Shown: one piece after another, positions 1-9,655 of the stretch
How positions within the stretch are numbered: position 1 is the first letter of the stretch
Layout: each line of letters starts with the position of its first letter
Assembly (NCBI GenBank): GCA_037179335.1
Contig: JAKZHN010000030.1
Span: 124,001 to 188,000, forward strand
Source of the DNA: Cyclaneusma minus
Lineage: Eukaryota; Ascomycota; Leotiomycetes; Marthamycetales; Marthamycetaceae
Length of the DNA: 64,000 bases
Direction: 5' to 3'
The notes under the pieces: model-generated
What the model was told of the DNA's origin: nothing
Databases searched by the model: none
Seen by the model: the letters and a program-made list of their open reading frames with translations, nothing else
Program-made: the position numbers and the translations under genes

Positions 1-427
1 ATTTGCTGGCGGCCTCAGCAAGCGCCGTCACGATAGCAGCGCCGGGCAGGATGTGTGCGTTGGTGATGTGTGCCCACTCGACCACGCGGCCAGGGCCATC
101 GGTGTACTGCTTCTGGACCGTCGAGCCAATGTCGCTGTACTTGCGGTCCTCAAAGATCAGGAAGCCGTGTTTTCGCGCCAGAGCGGCAAGCTGGGCGCCT
201 GTCCCTCTTTTCGGATTCGAATCCCAGTCGGTGACAATGTCGTAGTGGGTCTTCAGGATGACTATGGAGGGACCGAGGGCGGCAGCAAGGCTGAGTAGAG
301 TGCTTGCGGAGGTGACATCGGCGGAGAGGCAGAGATTGCTCTGCTTCACGGTCATAAGACGGAAGAGATAGGCACTCAATGGATGCGTCGAAGAGCGCTT
401 CTCGTAGGGAACAGTGGATGTAGACAT
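1..427 (-). CDS. pyrG: Orotidine 5'-phosphate decarboxylase, 5' part (runs off the window)
   Basis: Last step of de novo UMP synthesis: decarboxylates orotidine 5'-phosphate in the cytosol. The minus-strand frame opens at ATG 427 and stays open to base 1, giving about 142 residues of the roughly 270-360 usual in ascomycetes, so the C-terminal half lies outside. The catalytic signatures are visible: Asp37 in the first beta strand (LCLSAD), Lys59 in ILKTHYD, and the signature D94-x-K96-x-x-D99 inside FEDRKYSDIG, followed by the conserved WAHITNAH segment. No intron is needed in the visible part. It is divergent from the Cys-cluster protein at 824, sharing a ~400-bp promoter region. The assignment as OMP decarboxylase (URA3/pyrG) is secure because all three motif blocks occur in order and spacing. 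Confidence 0.96.
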   Translation of the reverse strand, partial: MSTSTVPYEKRSSTHPLSAYLFRLMTVKQSNLCLSADVTSASTLLSLAAALGPSIVILKTHYDIVTDWDSNPKRGTGAQLAALARKHGFLIFEDRKYSDIGSTVQKQYTDGPGRVVEWAHITNAHILPGAAIVTALAEAASK

Positions 428-823
428 GGTGCGGCCGAGAGGATTGACAAAGCGAAAATGGAGTGTTGACGAGAGAGTGAATCAAAAAGGTGCACCAGAT
501 GGGGATTGGGGACAGGTACATGTACCAACAGGGCAGGCTCAAGCCTCGCGCACGGATCGTGCAGATGGAAAGTGGCTGGTGCTTCCTCCTCTCGTGTGGC
601 TGGTGCTTCAAGTTCCTCCTCTCTCTCCTGCCCTTCTCCGTGTTCACGAACTCCCATCGTCAACCATGGTACAGGCCATGGAAAAGTTTCGCTTCCACAC
701 ACAAATCTGCTGGCATGATTGCAGATTCCCCATAAATAAGGTGAGTAACTCTACCTACAGATAAGTACTGTATTTCCTCGTGCTTGGCCTTTCCTTCCTG
801 CAACTACCCCAATATCCTTCGCG
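428..823. promoter_or_regulatory. Bidirectional intergenic region between pyrG and the gene at 824
   Basis: This 396-base gap separates two divergent start codons and must hold both promoters. I see CT-rich stretches near 590-640 but no convincing TATA box or named operator. No coding pattern is supported. Confidence 0.4.
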
Positions 824-2247
824 ATGGCATCGCACGACCAGCGATGGTTCATCCTCTATGAGGAAACGGCTTCTGCATTTCACAGGCAGACGAATACTCT
901 TTTCAGCCAGGTCATTCAGCTTCCAGAAGGTCTCCGCTTTCGGCACTGCCTCCCGATGCTTGATCTCGTAGGTGGAGCTGGCCTGTATGCTTTCTATGTT
1001 CACTCTGCCAGCATGGATGCTGCAGTTCATTTCAATGCCGACGAACGCCTTGTGACGGCCCGCGATCATTACTGTCAATTGGATCCTGTCGTTACAGTCG
1101 TGATCCGCCCGCGAAGCGACCCATCTCCAACCATCGCACTTGCCCCGAGCCACGAAGCTTCTCTTGCCTGGAGAAGGGCGACCTGTTTCCATTTTTCGGG
1201 CCCGGAGATTCTGGTCCAGCCATTACCTCACACTGGAACGGTGCTGATCTACACGGACGACAATAACTTTGTTACTTACCCGACGGACTTTCTTCTTGGT
1301 AAAACAAAAAGCCCCTTATACCGTGAGGATATTGAGACTGATTTTCTCCAGACTGGATCACTGACCACGTCAATGATGGAAAACCTTTTTACGGCATCGT
1401 CGTTCCTTCCTATCCATTTGGCGCCCACCAAGACATTCAACTCACCGCAAAAGTCTGGCGACGTTCACTCCTTCGATGCCCTGCCGCAGCAGACTTCGCT
1501 CCATTCCGGCGGTATTACCGCAGAATCGAGAGAAGGCGCAAAGCCAGAATAGCCTATATTGTCGAGCGGGTCCCGCACTTCAATCAAAAGTGCCAAAACT
1601 TTATCGAAGACCTTCGAAAGGTCTGCCTCAGCTGTGACAAAGGTACCCGCTGTTTCAGCTGCGACAAAGAAGCTCGAAAACGACTCGAACGTACTGACCC
1701 TCCCTTTTACCTTGGAGACCCCTATTTCGACAGATGGACTCGAGTCCAGATCCTGAAACTCTGTACCATGACCGGCCTTTTATTCCAGCACTTGAACAGC
1801 TTGTATACTAGGAAACGTGAAGGAGAGGGATTCCCGGAGGTGTGCCCAGCTCACGATCTATCCGTACTGTATGAACGTGTTCTTGGTGTTGAGTGGGACG
1901 ACAACCGGGATCAGGCTCCTCCTTCACACCAATGCGATTATGTGCAGCCTCCTGAGCCTAGTATGGCGAAGAAAGTGGTGGAGAAAGTGACGAGGGGCAA
2001 GGTATTGTTTGGTCTGTCGCGGAGGCGGACCCCGTGGCGATGTGCGCGCACTCGATTCACTTCGAAAAAGCTCCTGAGCAGCTTCATGGGAACTGATGGT
2101 ACGGGGTTTACGTACTCCCCGAGTTGTAGCGGATGGAGTACCGACAACGACGGTGGCAGTTACGACCATAATGATGATGACGAGCTGCCCCGGTTGGATG
2201 GGTACGATGCAGACGATGAAGACAATGGTGATAATGAGGATGTATAG
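824..2247 (+). CDS. Hypothetical protein with a CxxC-x5-CxxC cluster (456 aa)
   Basis: Exons 824-1298 and 1352-2247; the 53-base intron (GTAAAA...CTGATTTTCTCCAG) removes an in-frame stop and joins two frames that both read as protein, so the model is well supported although the family is not recognised. A second donor at 1323 would keep frame but leave only a 29-base intron. Visible features: residues C250, C253, C259 and C262 form a C-x2-C-x5-C-x2-C cluster (CLSC...CFSC) that could bind zinc, followed by a basic stretch; an Arg-rich run near 211-224; and an acidic Asp/Glu/Asn-rich C-terminal tail. No signal peptide or membrane segment. It may be a lineage-specific fungal protein; a nucleic-acid or protein-binding role would be speculation. 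Confidence 0.75.
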
Positions 2248-2582
2248 GGAGGATCAAGTAATAGCGTTTCTAATGCTCAAGGCACTTCTAGGACTTGAGA
2301 ATATTCATGTCTAGTAACTAATAGTGTTCATAAGTACTAGTGAAAAATGAAGAAAATGCCTAGTGGGATAAAGGACTCGGTTCAAGCTACCTATGAGCTA
2401 TGTTGGTAGTAAATATCAGGGCCAAAAGTGGGGCCGCTCCCGCTTTCCGAATTCCGGCTTTAAGCACTCGAGAGCTTCCATAACGCGGATCTCTGCACTG
2501 CACGTCCATCTCGGCTATCGACTGTTTCTGACCTCCTCTTTCGTGGACTCTGTACATATATCGGAGCCTTCGCGCGCCAAAG
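2248..2582. other. Intergenic region, no gene seen
   Basis: 335 bases between two tandem plus-strand genes. It contains AT-rich short repeats around CTAGT near 2310-2345. The only reading frame here runs into the first exon of the next gene in another frame and is not supported. Confidence 0.4.
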
Positions 2583-3553
2583 ATGGACCAGACTACGCTA
2601 ATTCACAGAAGACATAGCTATGTCCTCGGCGAGAATGCTACTAAGCTCAATACCATCGACATATGGCTGCCACGGGCTACAGCACAAGCATCTCCGACCA
2701 ACGCAATTTGGATTGTGTTAGTTGTTTCTCCTCCCAATTTACAGTTTTGCTAGCATGAAGTCCCCAAGATATATCTGATCTTGGCTTCACTGGATATTAG
2801 TACGAAAACTCGAACACATACTAACAATCAGTCAGCTACATACACGGCGGGGCTTGGAGAGATCCATATCAGGACGCCATGAAGTTCGAGCCTACAGTAC
2901 CTCTTCTCTCAAAAGCACAAACCACCAGACCAATCGCTGGCTATGCAAGCATAAATTACAGGCTGTCGCCTCACCCTAGACATCCTGACCTCCCTAGCTC
3001 TCCTGATGACCCGTCCCGCAATGCTGTCCATCCAGATCACATAAACGACGTCTCACGAGCCCTCATTTTCCTGGACCAAAAGTACCACATTGACGGGAAT
3101 TATCTTCTCTCTGGCCACAGTGCCGGAGGCACGCTCACCTACCAAGTACCTCTCACCCTTGACGGCCTCAAACTCCCCGTCCCACTCGTTGCTCTTGGCA
3201 TCGCAGGTATCTACGATCTGCCCGGCCTCCTAGAAGCACACCAGGATAACGGCATGTACAGGGAATTTGTGGAGGGTGCGTTTGGGCCAGAAAAGGACAA
3301 ATGGACTGCCGCTTCTCCCTACTATTCTCAAGACCCAAGGGTGTGGCAGTTGGCAAAGGCTGTTGTTATATGCCATTCTAAGGACGATCAACTCGTTGAA
3401 GAACGACAGGCGGATGTGATGGTGGGACGCTTGCAGCAGACACCGGGGATTAGAGAGAGGTTTAGCTTCTTTCCTGGTTGGGGAAATCATGGCGATCTTG
3501 AAGATGCCCAACAGTTGTCTCAGATTATCTTGAAGGCATTGGCGTTGCTTTGA
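2583..3553 (+). CDS. BNA7: Kynurenine formamidase (arylformamidase), alpha/beta hydrolase
   Basis: Hydrolyses N-formyl-L-kynurenine to kynurenine and formate, the second step of tryptophan breakdown toward de novo NAD+, in the cytosol. Exons 2583-2716 and 2836-3553; the 119-base intron has donor GTTAGT and an ideal ACTAAC branch site just before the acceptor. Splicing restores the family signature HGGAWRDP at residues 48-55. The nucleophile elbow GHSAGG places Ser140, with Asp228/229 in KDDQ and His263 in GNHGD completing a plausible triad. The predicted 283 residues match the family. Without the intron the HGG oxyanion motif would be lost, which supports the chosen start. Convergent with the HIT gene downstream. 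Confidence 0.93.
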
Positions 3554-3917
3554 GCGTCGTCCCTGGTCAGAGAAAGGGAACGATATGATGACAGTTTCTT
3601 CGCAAGAGATCAGACGTCCCAGTTCCTGATGCCATCTGTGACCCCAGGGGCTCCCGTACCATCTTCAGTGGCTCGTTTTGGTCAGTCGACTTAGTCTCTG
3701 GGTCGTAATAAATGGTGAAGTCAGAAGCTCTATTCTTCTTCCCGTAAGCCTTCCTTGTATATAACCATTTTGCCTTACATGTCAGCCATAAATGAATCCC
3801 AAACCTATCCTCTAACGCCTTTGCTATGCAATCCGCCAGTCAAATCATCGCGTCCGCCAGTATAAGCATCGAAGCCGTCCGACCGTTCATGAGCTCGTCG
3901 GCTCCCAGTCATCCCCA
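3554..3917. other. Convergent 3' intergenic region
   Basis: 364 bases between two converging genes. An AATAAA-like string near 3707 could serve polyadenylation of the formamidase transcript. No coding support; the plus frame from 3826 is antisense to the HIT gene. Confidence 0.35.
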
Positions 3918-4631
3918 TCAAAGCTTCGACTCTCTCTCCATCTTAGCCGTCTGCCTTCCCAGCTCCTCCCTCAGCTTCACAACCAACTCAGCCGCCTCGT
4001 CATCGTCCAACTCCGACCTCTGTCCCCTCCCAAACATAGTAAAAGATCGATTGCGTAGCTCTGGCGTAAGCGCCGGTCGAGGTATTAAATGGAAATGTAC
4101 GTGCTTTTTGTACGAATTAGTAAATATACACCAGCTGTTACAATGGTAGCGGCGTGTATTAATGCACTCACTGGTACCACCTGAGCAGCCGCAGCTCCTA
4201 CTCGTAAAACCAGTGTTAGCCAGGAACCACATTCCCATTTGAAGACCAACGCCCATTCCCAGTCCCAACCCGAGAACCGGAAAGACAGTCAAGAGGTATG
4301 AGTTACCGTTGTTCTGCACGATATTCCAATCCCACACTCCCGTCACTGTGCTCAGCGCCCGACTCAAAACCGGCAGCCACTTCCCCAGCTCCCTCGCCTC
4401 TTCTGCCGTCACATCGCTAATCTTCTCATGATGCATCCTCGTCGTAAGCAGTAAATGGCCAGGACTCAAGGGCATGATATCGAGGAATGCCATGCAAAGC
4501 GGTGTACTAAGCGCAACATATGCCGAGGGAGAAAGGACATCGGGCGCCGGCTGGGCAGAGGATGTAGGATTCGCGGGAGGGAACTCGGGGAAAGTCGCTG
4601 CGATGGTGCAGAAGGGGCAGGATTCGGGCAT
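3918..4631 (-). CDS. HIT-family nucleotide hydrolase-like protein (178 aa)
   Basis: Histidine-triad proteins hydrolyse or transfer nucleotidyl groups. Minus-strand exons 4307-4631, 4172-4197 (only 26 bases) and 3918-4103. Removing both introns (GTAACT...TAG and GTGAGT...AAG) joins the conserved QNNGAAAAQVV segment directly to HVHFHLIPR, giving the catalytic H-x-H-x-H at residues 118-122. The N-terminal C-x2-C (CPFC), the central LSPGHLLLTTRMH strand and the spacing of NNG to HVHFH match the HINT/Hnt-like branch. Unspliced, the frame carries a nonsensical hydrophobic insert, so the micro-exon is needed. The C-terminus is a charged helix. The substrate cannot be told from sequence. Confidence 0.92.
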   Translation of the reverse strand: MPESCPFCTIAATFPEFPPANPTSSAQPAPDVLSPSAYVALSTPLCMAFLDIMPLSPGHLLLTTRMHHEKISDVTAEEARELGKWLPVLSRALSTVTGVWDWNIVQNNGNSYLLTVFPVLGLGLGMGVGLQMGMWFLANTGFTSRSCGCSGGTSECINTRRYHCNSWCIFTNSYKKHVHFHLIPRPALTPELRNRSFTMFGRGQRSELDDDEAAELVVKLREELGRQTAKMERESKL

Positions 4632-5158
4632 TTTGGCAGATTATTCTGAGGATGATGGGAGAGAGACTGATGCATTTATGGGATTCGGCGCGCCATGGTG
4701 GATGGAAAGTTAAGAGGGAGCGATTGCTGGGCATGAGATGGCGGGATGTCGTGCGGCTAGCGAAACCGTGGACTGATTCCTACAAAGACGTGTAGACTGG
4801 CATTCTCCTCCACGTCGTGCTGAGCAAAACAGCATATGGAGAGCTTACAGTGGGACGACAAACCCCCTCTCGAATTCAAACGTGTGGCATATTCCTAATC
4901 TTTGAGGATATTCTTGACCTTTTGAGGATAAACTTAATCATCGCGGATATTCATACTGGAAGTCTTCATAATCACTAGTACCTAAAGGACGAGCTTTACT
5001 TCACATGCTGGATAAGAAGCATAACAGTTTAAATTATAGCCGCATGACAGGCGAACTGCTGTGGCTTGAATGCAACGCTCGATTTTATCTGCAACAGGGG
5101 AAGGTGGACGTAGCCGCTATTCTGAATACTGCGCATGGGCTCCTGTACAACATGTAAT
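4632..5158. other. Intergenic region with degenerate ~20-bp periodic repeat
   Basis: 527 bases upstream of the HIT gene and downstream of NOP4, both on the minus strand. About 4,889-4,962 holds three to four imperfect ~19-21-bp units of the form CTAATC-TTTGAGGATATT, like those at 12.9 and 37.7 kb. No gene supported. Confidence 0.45.
4889..4962. repeat. Degenerate ~20-bp tandem repeat
   Basis: Successive segments TCCTAATCTTTGAGGATAT, TCTTGACCTTTTGAGGAT and CTTAATCATCGCGGATAT recur with a spacing of about 19-21 bases. Only a by-eye alignment; units are strongly diverged. Confidence 0.4.
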
Positions 5159-7435
5159 CTATTTCTTGCCCTTCTTCCGAGCTCTCCTCGCCATCCGCTT
5201 CTTAGCAATGATCTGCTGTCTCCTTGCAAGCTTCCCTTCTTCCGACTGATCCTCCACTGAGTCCTCTTTCTCGGTCTTCCCCTTTACCCCTTTCTTGGCA
5301 CCCTTCTTCGTGCCCTTGCGGGTCTTAGCCATCTGGGAATCACGACTCAGTACCTTCTTTGGCGCTTTGACGCCCTCCTTCTCCCTTTCCTCCTGGACTT
5401 TCTGCGAGTGTATGCGGGCTTTCTCTTCCAGCTCCTTACGCCTAGCAACGACCTGGGCATGCTCGATAGCGAACTCGGCAATAACGCGCTGTTTCTTGCC
5501 ACTGGCGCTGACGACAGGGTGCCCGTTCAACCATCGCAAACCCATCAAAGCCCAGCGGTGGGAGCTGTACTCCAGAAATCCGTATCCTCTGCTGCGACCA
5601 GCACCACTGTCTTCCGAGACTTTGGCGCCTTCTCTGCCCTCATACACCACCTTGGCCTGCTTCACAATGCCCTTGCCTTTCAGCTTCCTCTGGCGTTCTG
5701 CTTCCTTCATAGCTTCGCCACCGCGCGCCTCTTCTTCTTTGGAGAGTGGTGCTCGCTTGCCCTCCTTGACATCTTTCGCGAATCCGACCACGGCTTCTCT
5801 TGCCAAAGCCTTAAGATCTTTGGACGTGATATTCCGAGGCAGGTTTCTGATGGAAAGTCGAGTGAGACTGATGTGTAGTGACGGGTTATTCTGGATGAGC
5901 TTCTTGCGCTGCGTGGCACTCTCTTCTCGCATCTTGATCTCTGATGGACTCAATGCTTTGTATAGTGGCGAATTTGACGGAATCGTGCCCTCGCCGAGCA
6001 GGTATAATCGTCGCTTGTCCTTGTCACGCTTATCTCGGTGGGTGTGGCCCTCCTCGGTCAGTTTGACAGCTTGGTCGCGTTCAACGGCCTTTGCCACTTG
6101 TAAAACACGACCTTCAAGTGTATACAAGCCCTCTGGGTCTGCAGATTCGTTTTGCAAGACGGAATGTTTGACCAGGGGCGCAGCTTCGCCCTTCTTGACT
6201 GCATTTGCCCCGGTAGGCTGAACGCGTGGTGCACCACGAAGGCAAGAAATAGCATCTGCTTCGTTGAAGAAGCACACAAAGCCAGTTCCCTTGGTTCGGT
6301 CCGTTCCACGCTCCATGACTACGCGGGCATATCGCACTGGGCCAAATTGACTGAAGTGTTCTTTGAGGCCTTGGTCTTGCGTTGTGAATGGCAGATTCCT
6401 TACGAACAAAGTCGAAGAATTGTCCGTCGTGCGGGGCGGTTTTGGTTTCTCCTCCTCTTCGTCGCTTTCATTCTCATCCTCGTCTTCCCAATCCTCTTCC
6501 GCCCCGGAAGCATCCTCCTCTTCGTCGTTCTCGTCTTCCTCGTCATCCAAATCTTTGTGCGCCCTCATGAAGTTCATGACATCCTCGTTCTCATCTTCTG
6601 AAATTTCGACTTCATCAGCAGCGTTGGCACCACTCTTCTCTTCGCTAGCTCCTGTAGTCTCCTGGTCTCCACTGGCCCCCTTTTTCTGTTGCTCCCAGAC
6701 TTCCTTGTCCACAGCCCAGTCTACAGCCAAGGGTCTGCCATCAACCTCGGTACCATTGATTGCAGCCATGGCCTTTTCGGCATTCTTCTTGCCTCGCATA
6801 ACAATAAAACCAAAACCCGCTTCTTTCCCCCCAGCCTTGGGGAGTGTAGCATGCTTGACCTTTCCGAAGCCGCGGAAAAGCTTGGCCAATTGTTCCGGAT
6901 CCTTGATGCTCCAGGGCAGATTTCGCACAATAAGTTTGGGTGGCTTCCGGGCCTCTGCCATCTGTTCCTCCCTGGCCTTCTTCGCTGCGGCCGCATTGGT
7001 AGACAACGTGCTCTTCGACTTGACCGAGGAGCCGTTTTCAAGGACCACATCTCGGCTTCGCGGCTCTGCCACTTCAACCTTCAGCTTCCGTCCTTTGAGT
7101 GCGTGACCGTGAAATTCTTCCTGGGCTCGCTGGGCGTCCTCGGCGTCTGCGAATGTGACAAATCCGTAGCCTTTCGATTGTTTGGTGGCGGGATCGAGAA
7201 CTACGGTGGCGTGTTTGATAGGATAGCTCTGGGAGAACAGAGCGGTTAGTTCTTCGCTGTTCACAGTCGGCGGGAGAGAGCGGATGAAAAGCGATCTGCG
7301 GGCTTGAGCATTGGTCTCTTTCCGGGCTCGTTTGGCGGGCGGATCCTGGATGGGATCTTGTTCGAGGTCTGCAGGAGACACTACATCGGCAGCATTGTCC
7401 TCGACAGGGCGCTGTCGCTTTCTTCGTTCACCCAT
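5159..7435 (-). CDS. NOP4: Nucleolar RNA-binding ribosome biogenesis protein Nop4 (RBM28-like)
   Basis: Pre-60S assembly factor that acts in the nucleolus on 27S pre-rRNA processing. Single-exon frame of 758 residues, close to the yeast Nop4 and filamentous-fungal sizes. Four RRMs can be followed: RRM1 about 48-125 (LFIRSLPP and GYGFVTF), RRM2 about 165-245 (LIVRNLPW and GFGFIVM), an Asp/Glu-rich linker about 275-335, RRM3 starting near 345 (LFVRNLPF and GTGFVCF), and a divergent RRM4 near 530-660 (SIRNLPRNI and GYGFLEY). The C-terminus is Lys/Arg-rich and ends in a basic nucleolar-type tail. The start at 7435 precedes a basic N-terminus and fits the family. Divergent from MED19. Confidence 0.95.
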   Translation of the reverse strand: MGERRKRQRPVEDNAADVVSPADLEQDPIQDPPAKRARKETNAQARRSLFIRSLPPTVNSEELTALFSQSYPIKHATVVLDPATKQSKGYGFVTFADAEDAQRAQEEFHGHALKGRKLKVEVAEPRSRDVVLENGSSVKSKSTLSTNAAAAKKAREEQMAEARKPPKLIVRNLPWSIKDPEQLAKLFRGFGKVKHATLPKAGGKEAGFGFIVMRGKKNAEKAMAAINGTEVDGRPLAVDWAVDKEVWEQQKKGASGDQETTGASEEKSGANAADEVEISEDENEDVMNFMRAHKDLDDEEDENDEEEDASGAEEDWEDEDENESDEEEEKPKPPRTTDNSSTLFVRNLPFTTQDQGLKEHFSQFGPVRYARVVMERGTDRTKGTGFVCFFNEADAISCLRGAPRVQPTGANAVKKGEAAPLVKHSVLQNESADPEGLYTLEGRVLQVAKAVERDQAVKLTEEGHTHRDKRDKDKRRLYLLGEGTIPSNSPLYKALSPSEIKMREESATQRKKLIQNNPSLHISLTRLSIRNLPRNITSKDLKALAREAVVGFAKDVKEGKRAPLSKEEEARGGEAMKEAERQRKLKGKGIVKQAKVVYEGREGAKVSEDSGAGRSRGYGFLEYSSHRWALMGLRWLNGHPVVSASGKKQRVIAEFAIEHAQVVARRKELEEKARIHSQKVQEEREKEGVKAPKKVLSRDSQMAKTRKGTKKGAKKGVKGKTEKEDSVEDQSEEGKLARRQQIIAKKRMARRARKKGKK

Positions 7436-8285
7436 TGTGACGGTTTCTGGCGGATGGGTGGTCGAGGATGAGCGTGGTTCGATTCCTGAGTGACTTCAGA
7501 ATTCCCTGCACAAAAGTTTCGTGCCGCCTGGCAGAAAATCGAAATGCGGGAAGGCTGCGCTAAGCCAAGAGTGGGCTAGCGCGTGCACGTGACACCAAGA
7601 GGCGACGCCTTTGAGAATCCGCTTGTTGCTGGCTTCGACCTGCAACAAAGTGCGCTTACCATTCAATCCAGTGGTCGAGTCTGTCCTCATTCACAAACGC
7701 AGACAAACAAACAGACACGCGCACAAACACGTCAACTTCACGCCGATTCGAGAGAGACAGACTTTGTTGTTCTCGCCGTTCCAGCAGCAGCGCCTTCCTG
7801 GCGCTTTGACCTCGAGCTTATTTTAGGCGAAGTCTTGGCTTTGGGCTGCAAAGCGCAAGGATTCTCCGACTCGACGCCTCGCCATCTCCAGCCTCTGACC
7901 ACTCCCATTGTGCCCGCCTCGACGACCAGCAGTCCCACCGGCGTCGCACTCCTCGAGATATCGTTACTTGCTCAGCGCCTGACTGCTACGAGCAACCGGC
8001 GCCCTTACATGCGGTGAGGCCTGCATCCACCGCCCAACGCTCTGGGGCAGCGGGGCACATCAGCAACCAACTCTGTTGAACTGAGATCTGCCTCTCCTCG
8101 AAGTCGCTCTCTCAATCCTAAGCCACTCGCGCCGTCCTCAAGGTATCCTACTTCATACTCCTCGGCCGCAGCCTGATTCTGCGCGCCGCGACGCCTTTGC
8201 GCCATTCGTCTTTGTCCTGCGACGCGCAAGTCTGCAGTTACTTCACCTCCTCGACCGAATCGCGATCCCTCGAGTCACCTACATC
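7436..8285. promoter_or_regulatory. Bidirectional promoter region NOP4/MED19
   Basis: 850 bases between divergent starts. The CA-rich run near 7690-7735 and pyrimidine-rich stretches are typical of fungal 5' UTRs. An upstream exon for MED19 may be hidden here (see that gene), for example in the short Ser/Arg/Pro-rich frame around 8070-8175, but I could not join it convincingly. Confidence 0.4.
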
Positions 8286-9074
8286 ATGATCCCACGAGTG
8301 AAGCCCGATCCTGCCCAGGATCTCTTCGAACTGTACGGCTTGAACGACATCGCTGAGAGTGTCGCTCGAGTTCACAAGAATGGCGAGAAGAATGCATTGC
8401 GCAAGACGTACAAGGGCCAAATCAAGAAGCTGGGCATCAGTGGGAAGTTCGATGTGAAAGTCAACCCTGAAGCTGAGAGCCGCGGGGGTCTGATGGCACT
8501 GGTTTTCCAGCCCGAAGATGAGTGGATGATGCAGAACTACTCAAACAAAGGCATCCAGAACGGCATGTCGGACGCTGCGAGGGCATGCCTGTCAAAGGCT
8601 TCGACGATGGCCAAAGGTAGCATACCACAAAGTCGCTGGGATAGTTCCGTACTGGGGGATATGGATCCAGCAGCACCCAAGAAGCCGCCAGTCCCGGCTA
8701 CTTCAACTGCGAAGATTCCTACAGGTGGTCCAGTGGGCGCAGCCGCACGAACTGCTACCAGCTCTCGTCCCAAGCAAGCTGACAAAGCCGATGTCGCTCG
8801 GCCGAAGCGCAACATCAAGAAGCGTCATTATGAGGACTCCAGCTTCGAGGGCTACGGAGAGGGCTATGTTGATGATGACCTTGCCGATCCAGGCTACTCC
8901 ACCGCCGAGGGCGACGAGAGAGGTCAGAAGCGGAGAAAGAAGGTCTGTGATATGCTGAATCAAGCATTGATCATGACTCTCTTTGCTAACTTGATGCAGG
9001 CCGCAGCCAACTCGTACACATCCGTGGGCCCCATTAGGCACAATAGTTATGGCCCCGGCATGGTCGGGGTATGA
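8286..9074 (+). CDS. MED19: Mediator subunit 19 (Rox3)
   Basis: Head-module-associated subunit of the Mediator coactivator of RNA polymerase II. The core Rox3 signature is clear: DLFELYGL at residues 12-19, an IAESVAR segment, then GEKNALRKTYKGQIKKLG, and later MAKGSIP and the SVLG block. Exons 8286-8942 and 9000-9074; the 57-base intron (GTCTGT...GCTAAC...CAG) is a multiple of three and contains no stop, so unspliced and spliced forms are both open. Splicing yields 243 aa ending NSYGPGMVGV, a typical fungal Med19 tail after the Lys/Arg-rich KRRKK. Many fungal orthologues carry a longer N-terminus, so the real start could lie upstream behind another intron. Confidence 0.9.
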   Translation: MIPRVKPDPAQDLFELYGLNDIAESVARVHKNGEKNALRKTYKGQIKKLGISGKFDVKVNPEAESRGGLMALVFQPEDEWMMQNYSNKGIQNGMSDAARACLSKASTMAKGSIPQSRWDSSVLGDMDPAAPKKPPVPATSTAKIPTGGPVGAAARTATSSRPKQADKADVARPKRNIKKRHYEDSSFEGYGEGYVDDDLADPGYSTAEGDERGQKRRKKVCDMLNQALIMTLFANLMQAAANSYTSVGPIRHNSYGPGMVGV

Positions 9075-9655
9075 TTATCACGGCGGCATGCTTCATACGT
9101 AATGGTAATGGGCTTTGATTCAATGGATTCTTTGAATTTAGCGGGCGTTGGATCCATGGGAATGGTGCATTATGTTGCATTTGTCAGGCCAGCGAGGTCT
9201 TATTGTGAGATACACAACAGCTTAGTCCAGCGAATTGCATAGGCTTGCCACAAAGCCAAGTAATTCAAGACCCCAAAAAAGCCCCCAAGTGATGCACGTT
9301 CAGAAAGATCCGGGTAACTCAGAGGAGTCTGAGTAACACAGATTTTAAGTAACTCGGAATAATCCAAGTAACTCGGGGTCCGGGGAAATTCAAGTGATCT
9401 GGATTTTGGAGAAACACAAGTGATTTGAGAAAATTGAAAACAGTCTTCCGAATTCCGAGACGGAAGAGCCGCGAGTCAGAAGTAGACCTCGACACACCAA
9501 TGATGGCGATGGCCGGACGCGTTTGAACAATGAAATCCGTGGCGGCGTGGATATCTCTCGGTTGCTGTTAGCCTACCTTCAAACATCGGCGACAAACAAA
9601 TCGCAAGAGCCGACTTCTCGGCAACTTCTCGTCCTTCTTACAAGTCTCCTTGAGA
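9075..9655. other. Intergenic region with periodic AAGTAACTCGG-like units
   Basis: 581 bases between MED19 and the F-box-like gene. From about 9,295 to 9,440 a motif like GAGTAAC-CAGA / AAGTAACTCGGA / AAGTGATCTGGA recurs about six times at 18-27-base spacing. Nothing coding is supported. Confidence 0.45.
9295..9440. repeat. Degenerate ~19-bp tandem repeat (AAGTAACTCGG core)
   Basis: Six imperfect copies of a core read as (A/G)AGT(A/G)A(C/T)(C/T)(C/T)(G/A)G, separated by about 18-27 bases. Periodic organisation resembles the repeats at 4.9, 12.9 and 37.7 kb, but the core is different enough that relatedness is uncertain. Confidence 0.45.

Noticed and set aside
205..235. TTCGAATCCC string resembling a tRNA T-arm
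   Set aside because: It lies inside the coding sequence of OMP decarboxylase (WDSNPK codons).
5295..6221. 308-codon plus-strand open frame
   Set aside because: Antisense shadow of NOP4, whose RRMs explain the sequence.
7440..7500. tRNA-like B box GGTTCGATTCC
   Set aside because: No matching A box, acceptor stem or anticodon arm at the right distance; it is in the 5' leader of NOP4.
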